Position numbers and translations under genes: made by a program. The notes under the pieces were generated by a model. The model worked only from the letters and a program-made list of their open reading frames with translations. It searched no databases and had not been told where the DNA came from. Shown one piece after another: positions 21,801-32,791 of a stretch of 64,000 nt of DNA. Positions within the stretch are counted from its first letter, which is position 1. Each line of letters begins with the position of its first letter. Origin of the DNA: Eutreptiella sp. 'Long Island Sound 2002' (Eukaryota > Euglenozoa > Euglenophyceae > Eutreptiales > Eutreptiaceae); NCBI GenBank assembly GCA_964036045.1, contig OZ038382.1, positions 76,359,918 through 76,423,917 of the forward strand, read 5' to 3'.

Positions 21801-23849
21801 GGCCAGAGACGGACGTGGACGCCCCGTGAAAAGGAGGCGTATGCCATCGTCATGGCTCTCAGGAAATGGGCTGGGTACATAGCCCTCCATCCCGTCACCG
21901 TCTGCACCGACCATCAGAGTCTGCAGTCGTGGCACAAGGAGCACGTGGACACCCCCTCGGGTCCCGCCTCCCGACGGGCAAGATGGCATGAGACCTTGGC
22001 CAAGTTCGACCTTACGGTTGTTTATATTCCTGGAAAGGAGAACACCGTGGCGGACTGTCTCAGTAGGTGGGCCTATCCCGCCAGCAAGGGCATGCAGGAT
22101 ATCTCTGCCCATGGCGATGAGGCTGAGACCGCTGAAGCCAAGAGGATCATTGAGATGGAGCGCCTGATGGAGGAGGAGGGTGCAAAATGCTTCGTCGTCA
22201 TGGCTGCAGATGCCCCCCTCGCTTCGAGGGTGAGCAGAACAGTCAGTGTACTCGCCCCTGTGGGTGCCGCGGGCGGAAGGCCCGGGCCGGCACCCCCTGT
22301 GGGAACTGAGTCCGACAAGCACCTCTTCCCAGAGTCTTGCCTCCAGGACGACTGGACCGACGACTACGCCAAGTCTGAGGCCTTTGCGGCCGAGTATAGG
22401 GCTGTGACCGACCCTGACGACGGGCAGAAGTGGCCAAAGGGGCTGACCGAGGAAGATGGCAAGCTCTACCGGAATGGTAAGCTGCTAGTCCCGGAGTCCC
22501 GGGTGCTCGAGCTGTGTGAAGCTTGGCACCACGACATGCTGCACCCAGGGGTCAAGAAGCAAGCTCTTGACATGCAGCGTCGGTTCGAGATCGACCATAT
22601 CGTTCTCTACACCGCCATCAAGAAGGTCAGGAAGGGTTGTTCGGTCTGTCAGGCCTGCAATCCCGATAACCGGAACGTCAAGGGGGAACCCCAATGGACC
22701 CCGGTCCCTGACCATCCCATGGAGAGCGTGGCCATGGACGTCTTCTCCATGCCCGAAGTGCACATTGGCAAGGAGACCTTTGACTGTGTGGTTCTCTGTG
22801 TGGACCGCCACAGCGGCTACGTTGTAGCCGTTCCGGCACGCAAAAAGGGGTTGCTTGCCAAGGAAGTGGCAGTCATGATGATTCGTCATTGGCTGACCGT
22901 CTTTGACATCCCCCGCACCATTTGCAGTGACCGAGGGCCCCAGTTTACTGGTGGCTGGTTCAAGGCTATGTGTTCCCTCATGGGGATACGTCATGCCAAG
23001 AGCGTCGCCTATCTCAGCCGGTCTAACGGCCGTGCTGAAGTGGCTGGACGGCAGCTGTTCGAGAAGCTGCGCAAGATCCACATCACCAATCCACGGCGGA
23101 ACTGGTTCGAGGAGATGTGGCCTGCTCTGAAGGCCCATCATGACACCCCCACTCCGGGCGGTTTGTCCCCTCACCAGATTCTGTTCGGCAGGGACCCCCT
23201 GGGTAGGGGACTTCCCTTGTCTGGTGATGGCATGGCTATGGATGCCAAGGAATTCTTCGCGCGTCAAGAGCAAACGGCGCGGGACATCCGCCAGCAGCTT
23301 GAGAAGGAGCATGCTGAGCGTCAGAAGTCCGCCCCGAGCTCGACAGCGCAGAAGTTCAGGGTGGGAGACCCGGTGTGGGTGATCAGACCCCGCCCCATGG
23401 GCACCCACCGCACCAAGACCTGGTTCACACCCGGCGAGGTGGTCCGCAGGATTGGTGAGGACACCTACCGCATCAAGGTGGGTCACGGACAGTTCCGGGA
23501 GCGCCACGAGAGTCAACTCCGTGTGCGGGAACCCGACCTCCGTGGCCGACATGTGTCCCTGGACTACGCCAAACATGAGGCCGATTCGGACGACGACTAT
23601 GCCGAGCAGGACGACTATACTGTCGAGAAGATCCTGGCTCAGCGTCCGAATGCCTCGGCACCCGGAGGTCTGGAGTTCAAGGTTCGTTGGCGAGGCTATG
23701 GGCCGTCCCACGACACCTGGGAACCCGTCTCCTCGTTTGTGCCGCGGGTCAATACTCCCTTCATGGAGTACATCCGCAAGCACAGGACCAAGATCCACGT
23801 TTCGGACTTGGCAGCACTCACCCGGGCGATTGCAGCCGGAGGTGCCTGA
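18828..23849 (+). CDS. pol: Chromovirus Pol: protease, Dam-like domain, RT, RNase H, integrase, chromodomain
   Basis: An intact frame of 1,673 codons. Residue numbers here count from 18879. Aspartic protease: LVDTGAQVS, Asp 133. Dam-like domain: about 285-395 (LDAFSSG, CPRWDIPRAIAKI, AVLVVP, LP). Reverse transcriptase: about 630-870 with LVVDYRGLN, TVIDLKHGYHQ, MPMGV and catalytic FVDDV (Asp 779). RNase H: LRTDASDYAIGAVLEQ, CTDHQS. Integrase: an HHCC-type zinc region (HHDMLHPG...CSVCQAC), then Asp 1287, Asp 1351 and Glu 1387, the last two 35 residues apart as expected for DDE. A GPY/F-like module follows (DPVWVIRPRP, WFTPGEVVRRI). Chromodomain: about 1578-1645 (YTVEKILAQR, FKVRWRGYG, DTWEPVSSF). 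The domain order places it among chromoviruses. It is expected to act in a cytoplasmic particle and then the nucleus, with the chromodomain steering integration to chromatin marks. Confidence 0.93.
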   Translation, partial: RSPCSQGPQLGRSQDGDVGSADPSQSGVDKHKGTAAGGRPGPAPSRGGGVRASEGTNPCTRPSFATKNVFDVLQDLSESIGGSPGPQLDAADGQPEPIVHDLHQSLVELLERPEILSLHAVRRVGRERQLHLKVRALCGEVEKVFDVLVDTGAQVSLVKAGLLPPECLTNSRKPVRLKVANGQYMVGGTKEAAIGLQFVNHRELSRPDLGKEILLHGSFYEAEMDWDMIVGYDFMMETDSGVLPAQASMTLYQDDQLSWLSSPEHHVECQWIHPERNQLEVAALDTEPTGPANQEYGVRPEVANRVVADLGASDPALDAFSSGTSAHLRVCEKYWSAPDSAWKKHWGPHQGLMWIHCPRWDIPRAIAKIRKDRSKAVLVVPMGCTEEESTRHWVASLTNMTLNKVVLPAGESVYQDAKGQPMPPQRWPTEFHYVDGGLDQADTTDFVCVNRIIAEPWRQCFAVPPVDIEESDSEDPLTEEEWDLVQGYMDQPFHDWGNQRGGKGQDKAWWEVDSIVSGSYDGNTFVQRVLDHMSSQDEPPGGNPPTYGDLFRGKTRDGPLGHLGRPPEPKASGVATPQVSSVVQVPGKAKAESDDCPKIQALRARLKQKYGETFFSGKPVFPPPVRGPYGEAKIRLKQDPRVYRHREFALRGERKEAMEKILRDFIQRGWLEPCHSEWASPCLVVPKKVAGEWRLVVDYRGLNAQTQHDSYTLPLIEDMLQKQHRRRIFTVIDLKHGYHQMPLAEESRACTAMSTPLGPLQWKVMPMGVTNGNAAFQRMLENLLEPVRDCADPFVDDVIIASGDPSMSYEELLEAHERDVTRVLDLLVRHKLTGSSDKATIAVSEVVFAGHVVGNGQRKPIPGKVAAIEHWEKPKTVSELRAYLGFCNYYSGYIKMYAEYAAPMTTMLKGNREETKKGSKKALVWTEESDRAFEGMKQALLSAVGLHLVDPDRGFVLRTDASDYAIGAVLEQVLDDGRHVPVAFWSRVLAEGQRRTWTPREKEAYAIVMALRKWAGYIALHPVTVCTDHQSLQSWHKEHVDTPSGPASRRARWHETLAKFDLTVVYIPGKENTVADCLSRWAYPASKGMQDISAHGDEAETAEAKRIIEMERLMEEEGAKCFVVMAADAPLASRVSRTVSVLAPVGAAGGRPGPAPPVGTESDKHLFPESCLQDDWTDDYAKSEAFAAEYRAVTDPDDGQKWPKGLTEEDGKLYRNGKLLVPESRVLELCEAWHHDMLHPGVKKQALDMQRRFEIDHIVLYTAIKKVRKGCSVCQACNPDNRNVKGEPQWTPVPDHPMESVAMDVFSMPEVHIGKETFDCVVLCVDRHSGYVVAVPARKKGLLAKEVAVMMIRHWLTVFDIPRTICSDRGPQFTGGWFKAMCSLMGIRHAKSVAYLSRSNGRAEVAGRQLFEKLRKIHITNPRRNWFEEMWPALKAHHDTPTPGGLSPHQILFGRDPLGRGLPLSGDGMAMDAKEFFARQEQTARDIRQQLEKEHAERQKSAPSSTAQKFRVGDPVWVIRPRPMGTHRTKTWFTPGEVVRRIGEDTYRIKVGHGQFRERHESQLRVREPDLRGRHVSLDYAKHEADSDDDYAEQDDYTVEKILAQRPNASAPGGLEFKVRWRGYGPSHDTWEPVSSFVPRVNTPFMEYIRKHRTKIHVSDLAALTRAIAAGGA

Positions 23850-25337
23850 TCAGCGCCCTGAGCTCTCCCCTGATGCGTTTTGAGGCGCTTGTGAGGCCGA
23901 CGGATCGTCCCTTACTTGCTTGCTCTCTCCCATCTTTCGGTGACAGAGTGGCCATATACACCCCCCTGCTGTATCCAGAGGAGGATGGCCCCTCTCTTTC
24001 AATTCTATTCGTCACTCCCCCCCCTGCTGAATCCTTGGGAAACCAGGTAGGGCGACTGACCTTCATAATTCTGAGCTCTTGGGGCCTTGAGGCCCATACG
24101 ACGTTGCGCAACGGATGCTGCTGTCATCGGCATTGCGATTTTTTTGGTGTGTGGTCTGGTTCCATGGCATTTGCGGAATCCAGACCAGTCGACGTGTGTC
24201 TCGAGACTATATATGCCTGAACTCAGGCGTTATCCTGTCCATCCTCCTGCATTTGCCTTATCCTGACCGTGGCGTGGTTTGGCACTCTGTTCTGAGTGTG
24301 TTTACACGCCTATTTACCCAAATTGTTGCTTGTTTTTCTGCCCTCCAGGATATGTGCATCTGTATGTTAAGTGTCATCAGCCCATCGCTGAGGGATGGAC
24401 TGTTTTTCACCACGAATCGGGATACAGAGGCGCCTTGGGTCGCCGTGTACATATCCTTACAGCCTGGCCCGGCCTGGACCAGTACTTGATTACAGATTCA
24501 ACTGTTTGAGTGCCCGTGATACCATGTTGCCCTATTCGCTGTGATGTGTGGAGATCCTGATGGCGCCAGGCGGTAAGCCCAGTTGCCTGACTACACTCCC
24601 AGCGGTCCGCCACTGTCAGTCCCAGTGTGAGCCTACCGATTTGCAGACGCACTTGCATTCGGATGGCGGCCTCCGGTGCTCCTGACCTCGGTCAGTCTGC
24701 CTGGGAAACTGGTGGTTTGAGGAGTCGACGCCTCCGCCCACACTGCATGAGGACTCCCTCATGTATGGCCACGCTTCGTGGTAGTAGGGCGAGGGAAAAG
24801 ACGGCCTTGATGCCCGATCCCTTCAGGAGGAGTTCCCTTACGATTTGGGGTTCGTAAGGAGTTCGACTATGGCACTCTGGACTCGCGTCGTATGGATATG
24901 GACATGGTGCGCCCGAGGAAGGACCCGTGGGGACTCTCCCCAGTCGGCGGGCCTTGGGAAGCTTGGGGTAGCCTGATGGATCTTTGTGGTCGCTCTCGAC
25001 TTGTGGGGCCACCTCGGCCGTCGTGTGACGCCTATGTTGGCCGTGTATGCCACTGCCACTGTGGTGGTGACCGTAGCAGCCGGCACCCGGTGCGCCTGGT
25101 ATGGGTTAACGGGTCCTTTGGATGCCGAACAATCGCCGCCAGGACCCGGGACTTGATACTTGATACTATACATGTGCTACGAGCTGTTACAGCAGCATAC
25201 CTATCCCACTGTGGGATACCTATCTTACTGTGACTTACTGACGTGACGATGTGACACCCCCCCCCCCCTTTCAGGGGATGGTCCTGGGTACCCGCTGCCA
25301 TGCGTGGGTGTTATCGAGCCCCCCCAGGGTTCGCTCT
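23850..25337 (+). other. Non-coding 3' internal region of chromovirus
   Basis: About 1.5 kb between pol and the polypurine tract. Open frames are short and show no domain. A perfect 8-bp inverted repeat (tatccca c/gtgggata) lies at 25202-25218, and a C-run at 25256-25268. Function unknown; it could hold packaging or RNA-export signals. Confidence 0.55.
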
Positions 25338-25348
25338 AAGGAGGGGGG
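25338..25348 (+). promoter_or_regulatory. Polypurine tract of chromovirus
   Basis: The purine run aaggagggggg abuts the TG that starts the 3' LTR. This is the expected site and composition for plus-strand priming. Confidence 0.85.
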
Positions 25349-28294
25349 TGAAGCGGTACCCAGAACCCCATGGCCAGGTTACGGCATACAACCGGTCTCC
25401 GGTCCACTAACCCCATGCACGGCGTGTTCCGTGCCGTGAAGCCCCGCATCGGCAACCGATGCACCGCCAGCGGAGATTTGTATATCAGAATGTCAGGAAT
25501 CAACAGGGTTTTATTTTCATAATGTTTCCGTCAATTTTTACGCTTCCGTTCTGATACTCACTGTTTTGACTGCTGGCGGTTGGTTCGCGACTTTACCGTA
25601 ACCGCCAGTTTAACTGTTTATAATGGAAATTTTAACGCTATCCGTCACGAAGGCTCCAAAGTCGCCAGGAACTGCATGGATGCTTCCGCAATTTTCATAA
25701 TTAATACTCGCAACCTTAATCCGAATTTTTCAGGATGTCGAAATCGGATTTTCGACTTCGACATCCCCGCACTTGATTTGACCTCTTTCGAGTGGACCTA
25801 CGTGCTTCCGTATGCACGAATCAACTTCCCTTTTATCCTGCCCTCCATTTGTCTTAAAGATATGGGCAAAACAAAGTTGATTCGTGAGGCCACTTGTGAA
25901 GGTCATATCTCGTGTTGCTTGCGAGTATTGACGATAAGGAAACGTGGGATGTATTCACAATACTCCCGGCGTAATTTAGGAAGCATTATATGCCTTGCGT
26001 CTCCACACGTGCGCGCTAGTGTAATGGATCATGGTCAAGAGGGTAGAGTTTGCGTTACAACTCATTGACCATGATATTGCGTGCGTTAAGATAACTTTCG
26101 AGTGTAGCGCGCAAGTGTTGGTGTTGCATAGGAACTCTCCTTGAGTTCCTATGAGCGATTGACACAAAGTTATGCCCTTGGAGGGGCATGACATATCGTG
26201 GTGGGAGCCACCTTTTTGGGCAATATGTGGTATGTGCTATGTGTTGTGTTGCGTGCCCATTTGGCGGGTCCATTGCTCCAAGCCAAGCCCGCCAATGGAC
26301 CTCATATTGTGCAAGCCCCTTCTCCGTACTCCCTACGGTCAATTGCATGCCTAACCTTCGTGAAGGGAAGCTTGTGTGGTGATCCCGAAGCGATGCGTTG
26401 GGAGCAAGGTGTGTATTTTGGAATTTTCCATATTTTCATGTGCCCACTTGGGAAGCAGCGCTCGTAACCTTTCAAGGCGCCCCAAGTGGAGCACATATGT
26501 GGGATCGAAGGTCATTGGTGTCAAGTTATTGTGTTTAGAAGGATTAGTTGATTGCACGATCCAAGCCAAAGATATTATAATATAATTGTGCACCTTTCAA
26601 TGCACTTTTGTGTGTCTTTGTGCCAATTTTGCCGTTTTTGGCCCGTCATGATGTCAAGTGGCGACCGTGTATTTCAACGTGGCGCTCAATTGACATCATG
26701 ACCCATGTATGATATGAGGGTACGTACTTCGGTGCCCAACATATCTTGGACCCGGCGAATAAATCCTCTTAGGCTTGGCATACCGTGGCCGCCATGTTGG
26801 CGATTTGGGACTATCCCAAATCATGGGCTCACTTGGCGACCCTGCCATTCCCAATACCGGAGGAGTTGGGCGACGCCCCAAAGATATGTTGGACATATAT
26901 GACTTGATACCAATCCTATGGCACACTCCGGTCCGAGTCGGGCATGTGCCTCATTTGCCCTAACCATGAGTGTGCGCAATTTTGGCCATTTTGAGCATTT
27001 TTCCACTTTTGCTGCCCGCCGTGCACTATGTTCTAACCCTCGTGCACGCCGGACGCATGGACCAATGGACCATATATGACAGGGGTGTTATGGGTAATGG
27101 TCCCCATGGTCCACACACCACGTGGGCGAAGCGGAGCTGCCTTCGTTAAGGCGCTAGGCCAAATTAAGTATGGGCAATTTTGCCATTTTTGCATTTGTGG
27201 ACTCAATTGGGATCGTCACCACGCCGAGTGGCATGGAGATCTTTGAGAGCCAAGGGCATGGGAGTCTCTGTTGGACTCCCGGTGAATCACGTATGGAATG
27301 CCGGATTCGATCTCCAAGCCGGCGTGGAGATATACTATTGGGAGCACACTGAATTTTGGCTCATTTCAAGCAGCCAAAATGACCCAATTTTGGGACCCCA
27401 ATTTCCCCCTTCCGTGTGGTCAATTGGCGGCCCCATTTCTCTAAGCCCATAGGGAGCCCCGACCTAAACCCAAGTTGTGCACTCAGATATAAGTCCTAGG
27501 TCCTGCCTCCTACCCTGTGAGCCATTGGCCTTACCTTGGCCGGGCGAGCCACGCGTGGGAATGACGCCAATTTTGGTGATTTTGGCATCATGACCCCACT
27601 TGACTCATCCGTGTTGCCCTGATGCCGGGACCTCAGAGGGAACCAGGTTGGGTGAGGGTTCCAAGGAGTTCGTACTCGAAGGGCATAGGGTCAGTTGCCT
27701 CGTCCCTACCTCTGGCGGGTCCGGACGAGGGGTCAATTTTGGGGATTTTTGAGCTAATTTCAGTTTGGGCTGAAACAGCCCATTTTCAGCTACCAACTCC
27801 TGGGTGAAAATGGCGGGGCCATATCTCTGGCTCAGAGTAGAGTTGGGACCTGCCGTTGAGGGAGCATAGGGAGCTACTGTCGGTTGACCTTGGAGCCTCT
27901 TGGTTCCCAGGAACTCGCCTGTGGCTAGGTGGGACACCTCTCCCATTGGCAGGGTTTCAGGGTCCGGACTGAGCAGGGCATGGGTTGTGTTTGAGCCCCC
28001 GCCCCTACCAGCCACTGAGAGGGTCGGACCTGGGATTGGGATATGAGTTGGGACTGAGTGTCTATTGTCCCTTGATGCCCTTACCCCAGTCCAGTCTTAA
28101 CCCCATGTGTACATATCCTGATGTGTTGCTGTACATACTTTCGTTCCCTCTTTGCAGAGTGGCAAGGATTCTGAAACGCTTTGTCACATGACACGAGCGT
28201 ATTGATGCCCTTGTGAGCGTAGTGCCTTGCCTGCCTGCTCACCTGTGCGTGTCACCGCAGCGTCCCGTGGCCGGCCCCCCACGGGAACGCGTCA
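25349..28294 (+). repeat. 3' LTR of chromovirus (2,946 bp)
   Basis: Collinear with 11169-14114 at an offset of 14,180 bp, with 16 substitutions and no indels. It ends in gcgtca, directly before renewed LINE coding sequence. Stems of the inverted repeats listed for the 5' LTR are unchanged here. Confidence 0.92.
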
Positions 28295-30018
28295 GTGGCA
28301 TCAAGGGGGCGACATCACATCTGGTCAACCAGCACGCACTGAGCTGGATAGTGGAGGGGCTGCGGCGGCTACCACGCTGTGTTGGGGGGCCGCACCACTG
28401 GCTGGTGAGGCAGAGCTCGCACTTGGCGGCGGTCCCGCTCGAGGCGCCGGACTCTGCTGCGGCCCGTGCAATGGCCCCGCCTGTCCATCTCGTCCTGCCA
28501 AAGGAGCACGCCATCCTCTTGGTGCCGGGGGATAATGGAGAGCTCGAGCCGCGTGTGCCATCCATGCAAGCCCTTCAGCAAGTCCGGGAGATGGAGTGGC
28601 GTTCGCTAGCGGCATGCACCAGGGCGCACACGGCACTGGCTGGCGCCTGCGAGGCGGTGCCCCTGGGAGCTGTACACCACGGCCCAACGCACAGAAATAT
28701 GCTGCGGGCACGTGACGGTCGCTTGTCCACCATGCAGGTCATGCGACGGTGGAGACAGAAGCTCACGTGTATGGCAATACCGGCCCACCCCTGTATCTTC
28801 TGTTGGGGGCCGGAGGAGGACATTGGCCACATGCGCCTACTGTGTGCGCGGGACGAGGGGGTGGCTGGGCTCCTGTGCAGGCGTGTGGAGGAGTTCACGG
28901 CGGAGCTACCCCTGACAGACAGGGCGGTGGAGTTCGTGGCATGGAGGGAGCACGGCTGCAGGTGGACTGAATCCCTGATGGCGGGTGTCGTCCCCGGGGA
29001 CCTGAAGCGGCTGTTTGCTGCGGTGCGAGCGGCGTCGTCCCGGGGCCCTGCCAAGGCCAGGCTCTTTGTTGAGGACATGGTCCAGATAGGGGAAGATGTG
29101 TATGCCCGCAGGAACCATCGGCTCACCCAGATCATGCAGCTGCCGATGCAAGATCGAAGGAGGGCGGTATACGCGTTCCTGCGAGGTGACACACCCTTCT
29201 GCCCGCCGGCAGGGAGAATCCAACGGCGTCCGCCGTGGAACCCGTTTGCCGGCCTCCCCGGCGACCTGCGGGCAACCTTTCAGAGGACACCGCTGCACGC
29301 ACTGCTGGTGCAACGGTCGTGCATCGCGCACCAAGAGGCCATGCCCTTGTTCCCTCACTGGATAGCGGCGGTGGCGCAGGCCTTCAGCCAGTGGATCGGT
29401 TCCTGGGTGGCACGGGACATCACGACATTCAGGGAGTGGTCCCATGAGGTGTCGGCGCAATTGTGGGCCCTGGTGCGTGGTACCATGGTGAGAAGCCCTG
29501 ACGGCCAGAGTGATCCCTGGCTCCAGGTGTACGCCAACCATCCAGCTGTGGGGAACGTCATGGGCTGGCCTCGCGAGGTGCTGCCGGTCCTTCAGCAACC
29601 TCTGTGCAGTCTCCCAATCCTGGCGGTGGCTGTCGTACTTGACGTGGGTACGTTGTGGCTGTATGACTGGCAGCTGCGACGAGCCATACCAGCGGTCACG
29701 GAGCAGCGGTCCATGGCAGTGTTGGTGGGCTCCAAGCAGCTGGCACGGGTACAGGGCGACGACGCGCAAGGCCACGTCACGGAGGCCATGTTCTCTCTGC
29801 CAGAGGGGGACGACCATGTGGCTGCCGATGCCCGTTACACCCTTGACACCCTGGGCCTCGCGCCGGTCATTGAGGCACGGGCGGGAGGACAACGCTTGGT
29901 TCTAGCATCCGCCAAGGGCCCGGGGCAGGACGGGGTTGATGTCATCGGGGCGGTCTTACGGGACTACGGTTGGGAGCTCCTGGTGCATGGCACACACAGC
30001 GCCCAAGTTGCGTGGTAG
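28295..30018 (+). pseudogene. LINE ORF C-terminal region with CCHC zinc motif (right half)
   Basis: The frame opens inside the LTR, but element sequence ends at 28294, so the LINE part starts at 28295. It encodes about 575 residues. The first 60 (HHWLVRQSSHLAAV, AARAM) may be the end of RNase H. A CCHC-type motif, C-x2-C-x8-H-x4-C (CIFCWGPEEDIGHMRLLC), lies at about 28792-28845. It matches in spacing the one in the ORF2 at 41468-45361 and is typical of the region after RT/RNase H in LINEs. The remaining 400 residues are Trp/Arg-rich and unrecognised. The segment ends at TAG 30016-30018, but the frame is open beyond. It joins the fragment at 10885-11168 as one interrupted element. Confidence 0.6.
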
Positions 30019-30582
30019 CCCCGGCTGCCTGAGAGCCTGCCGGTGATGCCCGACGGGCGACCGATACTCCGCCCGGTGTCCACGTGGGAGGAAGCGAGGC
30101 ACAGCCTCCTCAGTTGTGCCACAGCACGCACGCTGGCGGGTGCTTCGCTCGGACTCCAGGACGCGTGCTGCAACATATGGCAGGACCTATGGTCGCAGTG
30201 TTGTGATGGTAGCTGCGTTCCGTCGCGGTCTGTGCTTCCGCAGCGATGCCCCGGGTGCAGGAAAACAGCGTCAGTTTGGGTTCATCAGTGTGCCTCCGTC
30301 CCGCTATGCGGGACATGTAAGGAGCGTGCCGATAGGGGGTGGCCTAAGGCGAGATGGGCACTGCGGCACTCTGGACAGATGTCCTCAAGTGCCTGGAAGA
30401 CAATCCAGGGTGGCCTGAAGAGCGTCCGAGTGGAAGGGGTACGGTGCCCTGGAGCGCCGTCGGCAGCCCTGCCCCTGCTGCTGTGGTGGGCGGCTCTGGA
30501 GGGCGACTCGCGGATACTCTGGTTGTGGCATCACGGAGGAAATGGTGACGGCGTGGTGGGGGCCGGGGGTGATGCAGATTGA
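30019..30582 (+). pseudogene. Distal tail of the same LINE frame with RING-like zinc motif
   Basis: Continues in frame after TAG 30016-30018 to TGA 30580-30582, 188 codons. At 30247-30318 it encodes C-x2-C-x10-C-x5-C-x2-C (CPGCRK...HQCASVPLCGTC). The spacing resembles the C-terminal part of an IAP-type RING finger, with the usual His after the third Cys pair missing. In-frame continuity and this motif suggest it was part of the LINE protein. It could also be an unrelated chance frame, since composition alone does not separate the two. Confidence 0.4.
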
Positions 30583-32670
30583 TGGGGTTAGGAATTGTGG
30601 GTGCACCTGCTACCGTCCCTACGCTGGACGCAGCGGAGGGAGTAGCGCCTGAGAAGCAGTGCCCTCATGGCCTGATTGTGCGGTACTGGCAGGCGGCGTA
30701 TGACGGCCAACGCGATGTGACAGGTCGTGCCGGCCTGATGGTGAGCCGTACTGCCGCCGTGCATGAAGGTCAGACAGGGATGCTTCACCCGCCTGCCCCA
30801 GGTCGCCGCATACAACAGTGAGGTGTCATGGGTCGTCCCGACCAGGGTAATAAGGCTCAAACCCCTGTAGGGTATTCCCATGGCACCAGGGTCTCTACTG
30901 GCGGCCTGGCTACGGGAGTAATGGGAGTGGTTGCTCGCGATACACCGGGGGTGCACGGAGTTGTCTGGGGGTTATGGCGTTACGGCGCCCCCTGGGAGTG
31001 TTACACGGGGTTGCGGGGACAGCCTGCAGGCCCCGGGGGCGGCGACGAAGCAAAGATGTGTGCGTAGAGGGATATGACGGCGAGGTCGTCAGGGGGACAG
31101 TATGGCGGGCGTCCTGGAGACGGCGTGGCGGCCTGGGAGGAGCACTCACGGGGGGCACGCGGAGTTCAAGGTGGCGGTGTACTGGCGTCTTGGGGGTATA
31201 CGCGGCGGTACTGGGATCCGTACGGTGAGGGTACGCGGCGGTACTGGGGAACCGTACAGTGGGGGAGCAGCGGGGATGCATGGCGGTACTGGGGTGTCCC
31301 CCTGACCCCTCTAACAACTCAGGGGGCGCGTGGGGGCATCCCCTGGCCCCGTTAACAAACTAGAGGGACCGTGCCTGCGGGCATGTACATAGTCTAAGCT
31401 CTGACCATGGCCTTGCGGTTGCGGTAGTGCGTGTGGTGGCGGCTCGCAGGTGGCATCGCGTGGCAACAGCGGTACTGCGCGGCGTCGTAGCGAAGAGTAT
31501 GCGGTCGCCTCACCATTGTAACGACTTACCCCTGGGGGGCGCCAGTCCAGTCGGCTAGAGGCCAGGAGAGAGGAGGAGCGGCATGCTGAGTGGTCCTGGG
31601 GGTGACGCGCGGGCCAATGCTATAAGTAGGCACGCCACATTGTCGGTGGGGGCCGAACCTGCGGCCTGGCCGCTGCTGTGGCGGAAGAGGCGCAACCACG
31701 GGAGCTGGCCAAACAGGGCAGGTAAGGGTCAAGGGTAGGCGCCAGGGCAATGTATGTGGGCCAGATGAGGTGCACCTGGTTACCACAGCCCGGGGCGAGC
31801 CTCTGGTGGGTACCCCTACAGGGGGTCGATAACCAAGCTACGGCACCCACCAGCCCGAATCCCAGCCAGCGATATTCACGGGTTGCGCCACTCCCGTCGG
31901 GTAGCGGCCGGCGTCCCCCCTGTAGACCCTCAAGTTATATTATACGTGGGAAAGAGGATGCCTCGAAGCTGATTGGGTACTGGCCCCTGACATGGAGTGC
32001 CGGCATGGTATATATCTGGGGTGTGGGTGCAGCTCAGGGCCACGGGGACGTGGAATGGATACCCAGTTTCTGTACTATACTACAGGACTGGTGCTGTGGG
32101 TCGGCGGCGTACATTGTGGGGACATGGGGGCGATGAAAGCTGAGGGCCAGGCTAGGCTGGAGCCTCCCAGAAATCCTGGCTATGCATATACGGGTTATTG
32201 CGTGCTGGCAGAGGGATACGTGGAGTGAGGGGTGGTGGGCAATTACGAGTACGCAGATGGCAATGGATTCCGTGGGGTCACGGGTGATGGACGTCTCCAC
32301 GGTGGCGGGGGTACGCGAACGACGGAGGGTCCGCTCTTGCTTCGCCGCATGCCTGCTGCTTTGTTCCTTGGTTGCCGCTTTGCGCCGGACAGAGAAGCCC
32401 TTGCTTTCTGCTTGTTGCGATGTTGCTGCGTTGCTGTGCCTTGCCCCCTTACCCCCGGCGAACAAACGGGACAGCGTCCGTCGCCGTTGCTAATGCTAAC
32501 GCTGTGCAGTTGCCACTGCCCCCAAAGGCTGGTTGACCGGTATCCCCGGTCCTCTGGGTCCTCCGTCATGCTGTGGGCCACCTCAGGCAGCCCTGGGACC
32601 AACGGGATCAAGCGAGGCAGGAACCACCTGTCGGCGCGAGATGCCCGGTAACTCCAGTAGACGGCATGAT
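30583..32670. other. GC-rich non-coding stretch after the LINE
   Basis: About 2.1 kb with only short, unconvincing frames on both strands. It may be the 3' UTR and flank of the LINE. No RNA gene or repeat was recognised, apart from the microsatellite at its right end. Confidence 0.4.
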
Positions 32671-32673
32671 AAG

Positions 32674-32713
32674 TGGTTATGACTATGACTATGACTATGA
32701 CTATATATATATA

Positions 32714-32788
<75 letters not shown>
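32674..32788. repeat. GACTAT microsatellite passing into TA array
   Basis: Four GACTAT units (about 32678-32703) run straight into about 87 bp of TA with a few interruptions. The next element copy starts at 32789. Confidence 0.9.

Positions 32789-32791
<3 letters not shown>

Larger units (their letters stand above)
11169..28294 (+). mobile_element. Complete Ty3-type chromovirus, 17.1 kb, inserted in a LINE
   Basis: The element consists of a 5' LTR (11169-14114), a leader, an extra ORF (14498-17242), gag (17256-18827), pol (18828-23849), a 1.5-kb non-coding stretch, a polypurine tract (25338-25348) and a 3' LTR (25349-28294). The LTRs start TG and end CA and lie at a constant offset of 14,180 bp. 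I count 16 mismatches and no indels over 2,946 bp. All ORFs are intact, so the copy is young and may be autonomous. I could not identify a primer-binding site, and the flanks (cgcgg before, gtggc after) do not form a 5-bp target duplication. Both flanks encode parts of a LINE RNase H/C-terminal region, so it is nested in an older element. Confidence 0.9.
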
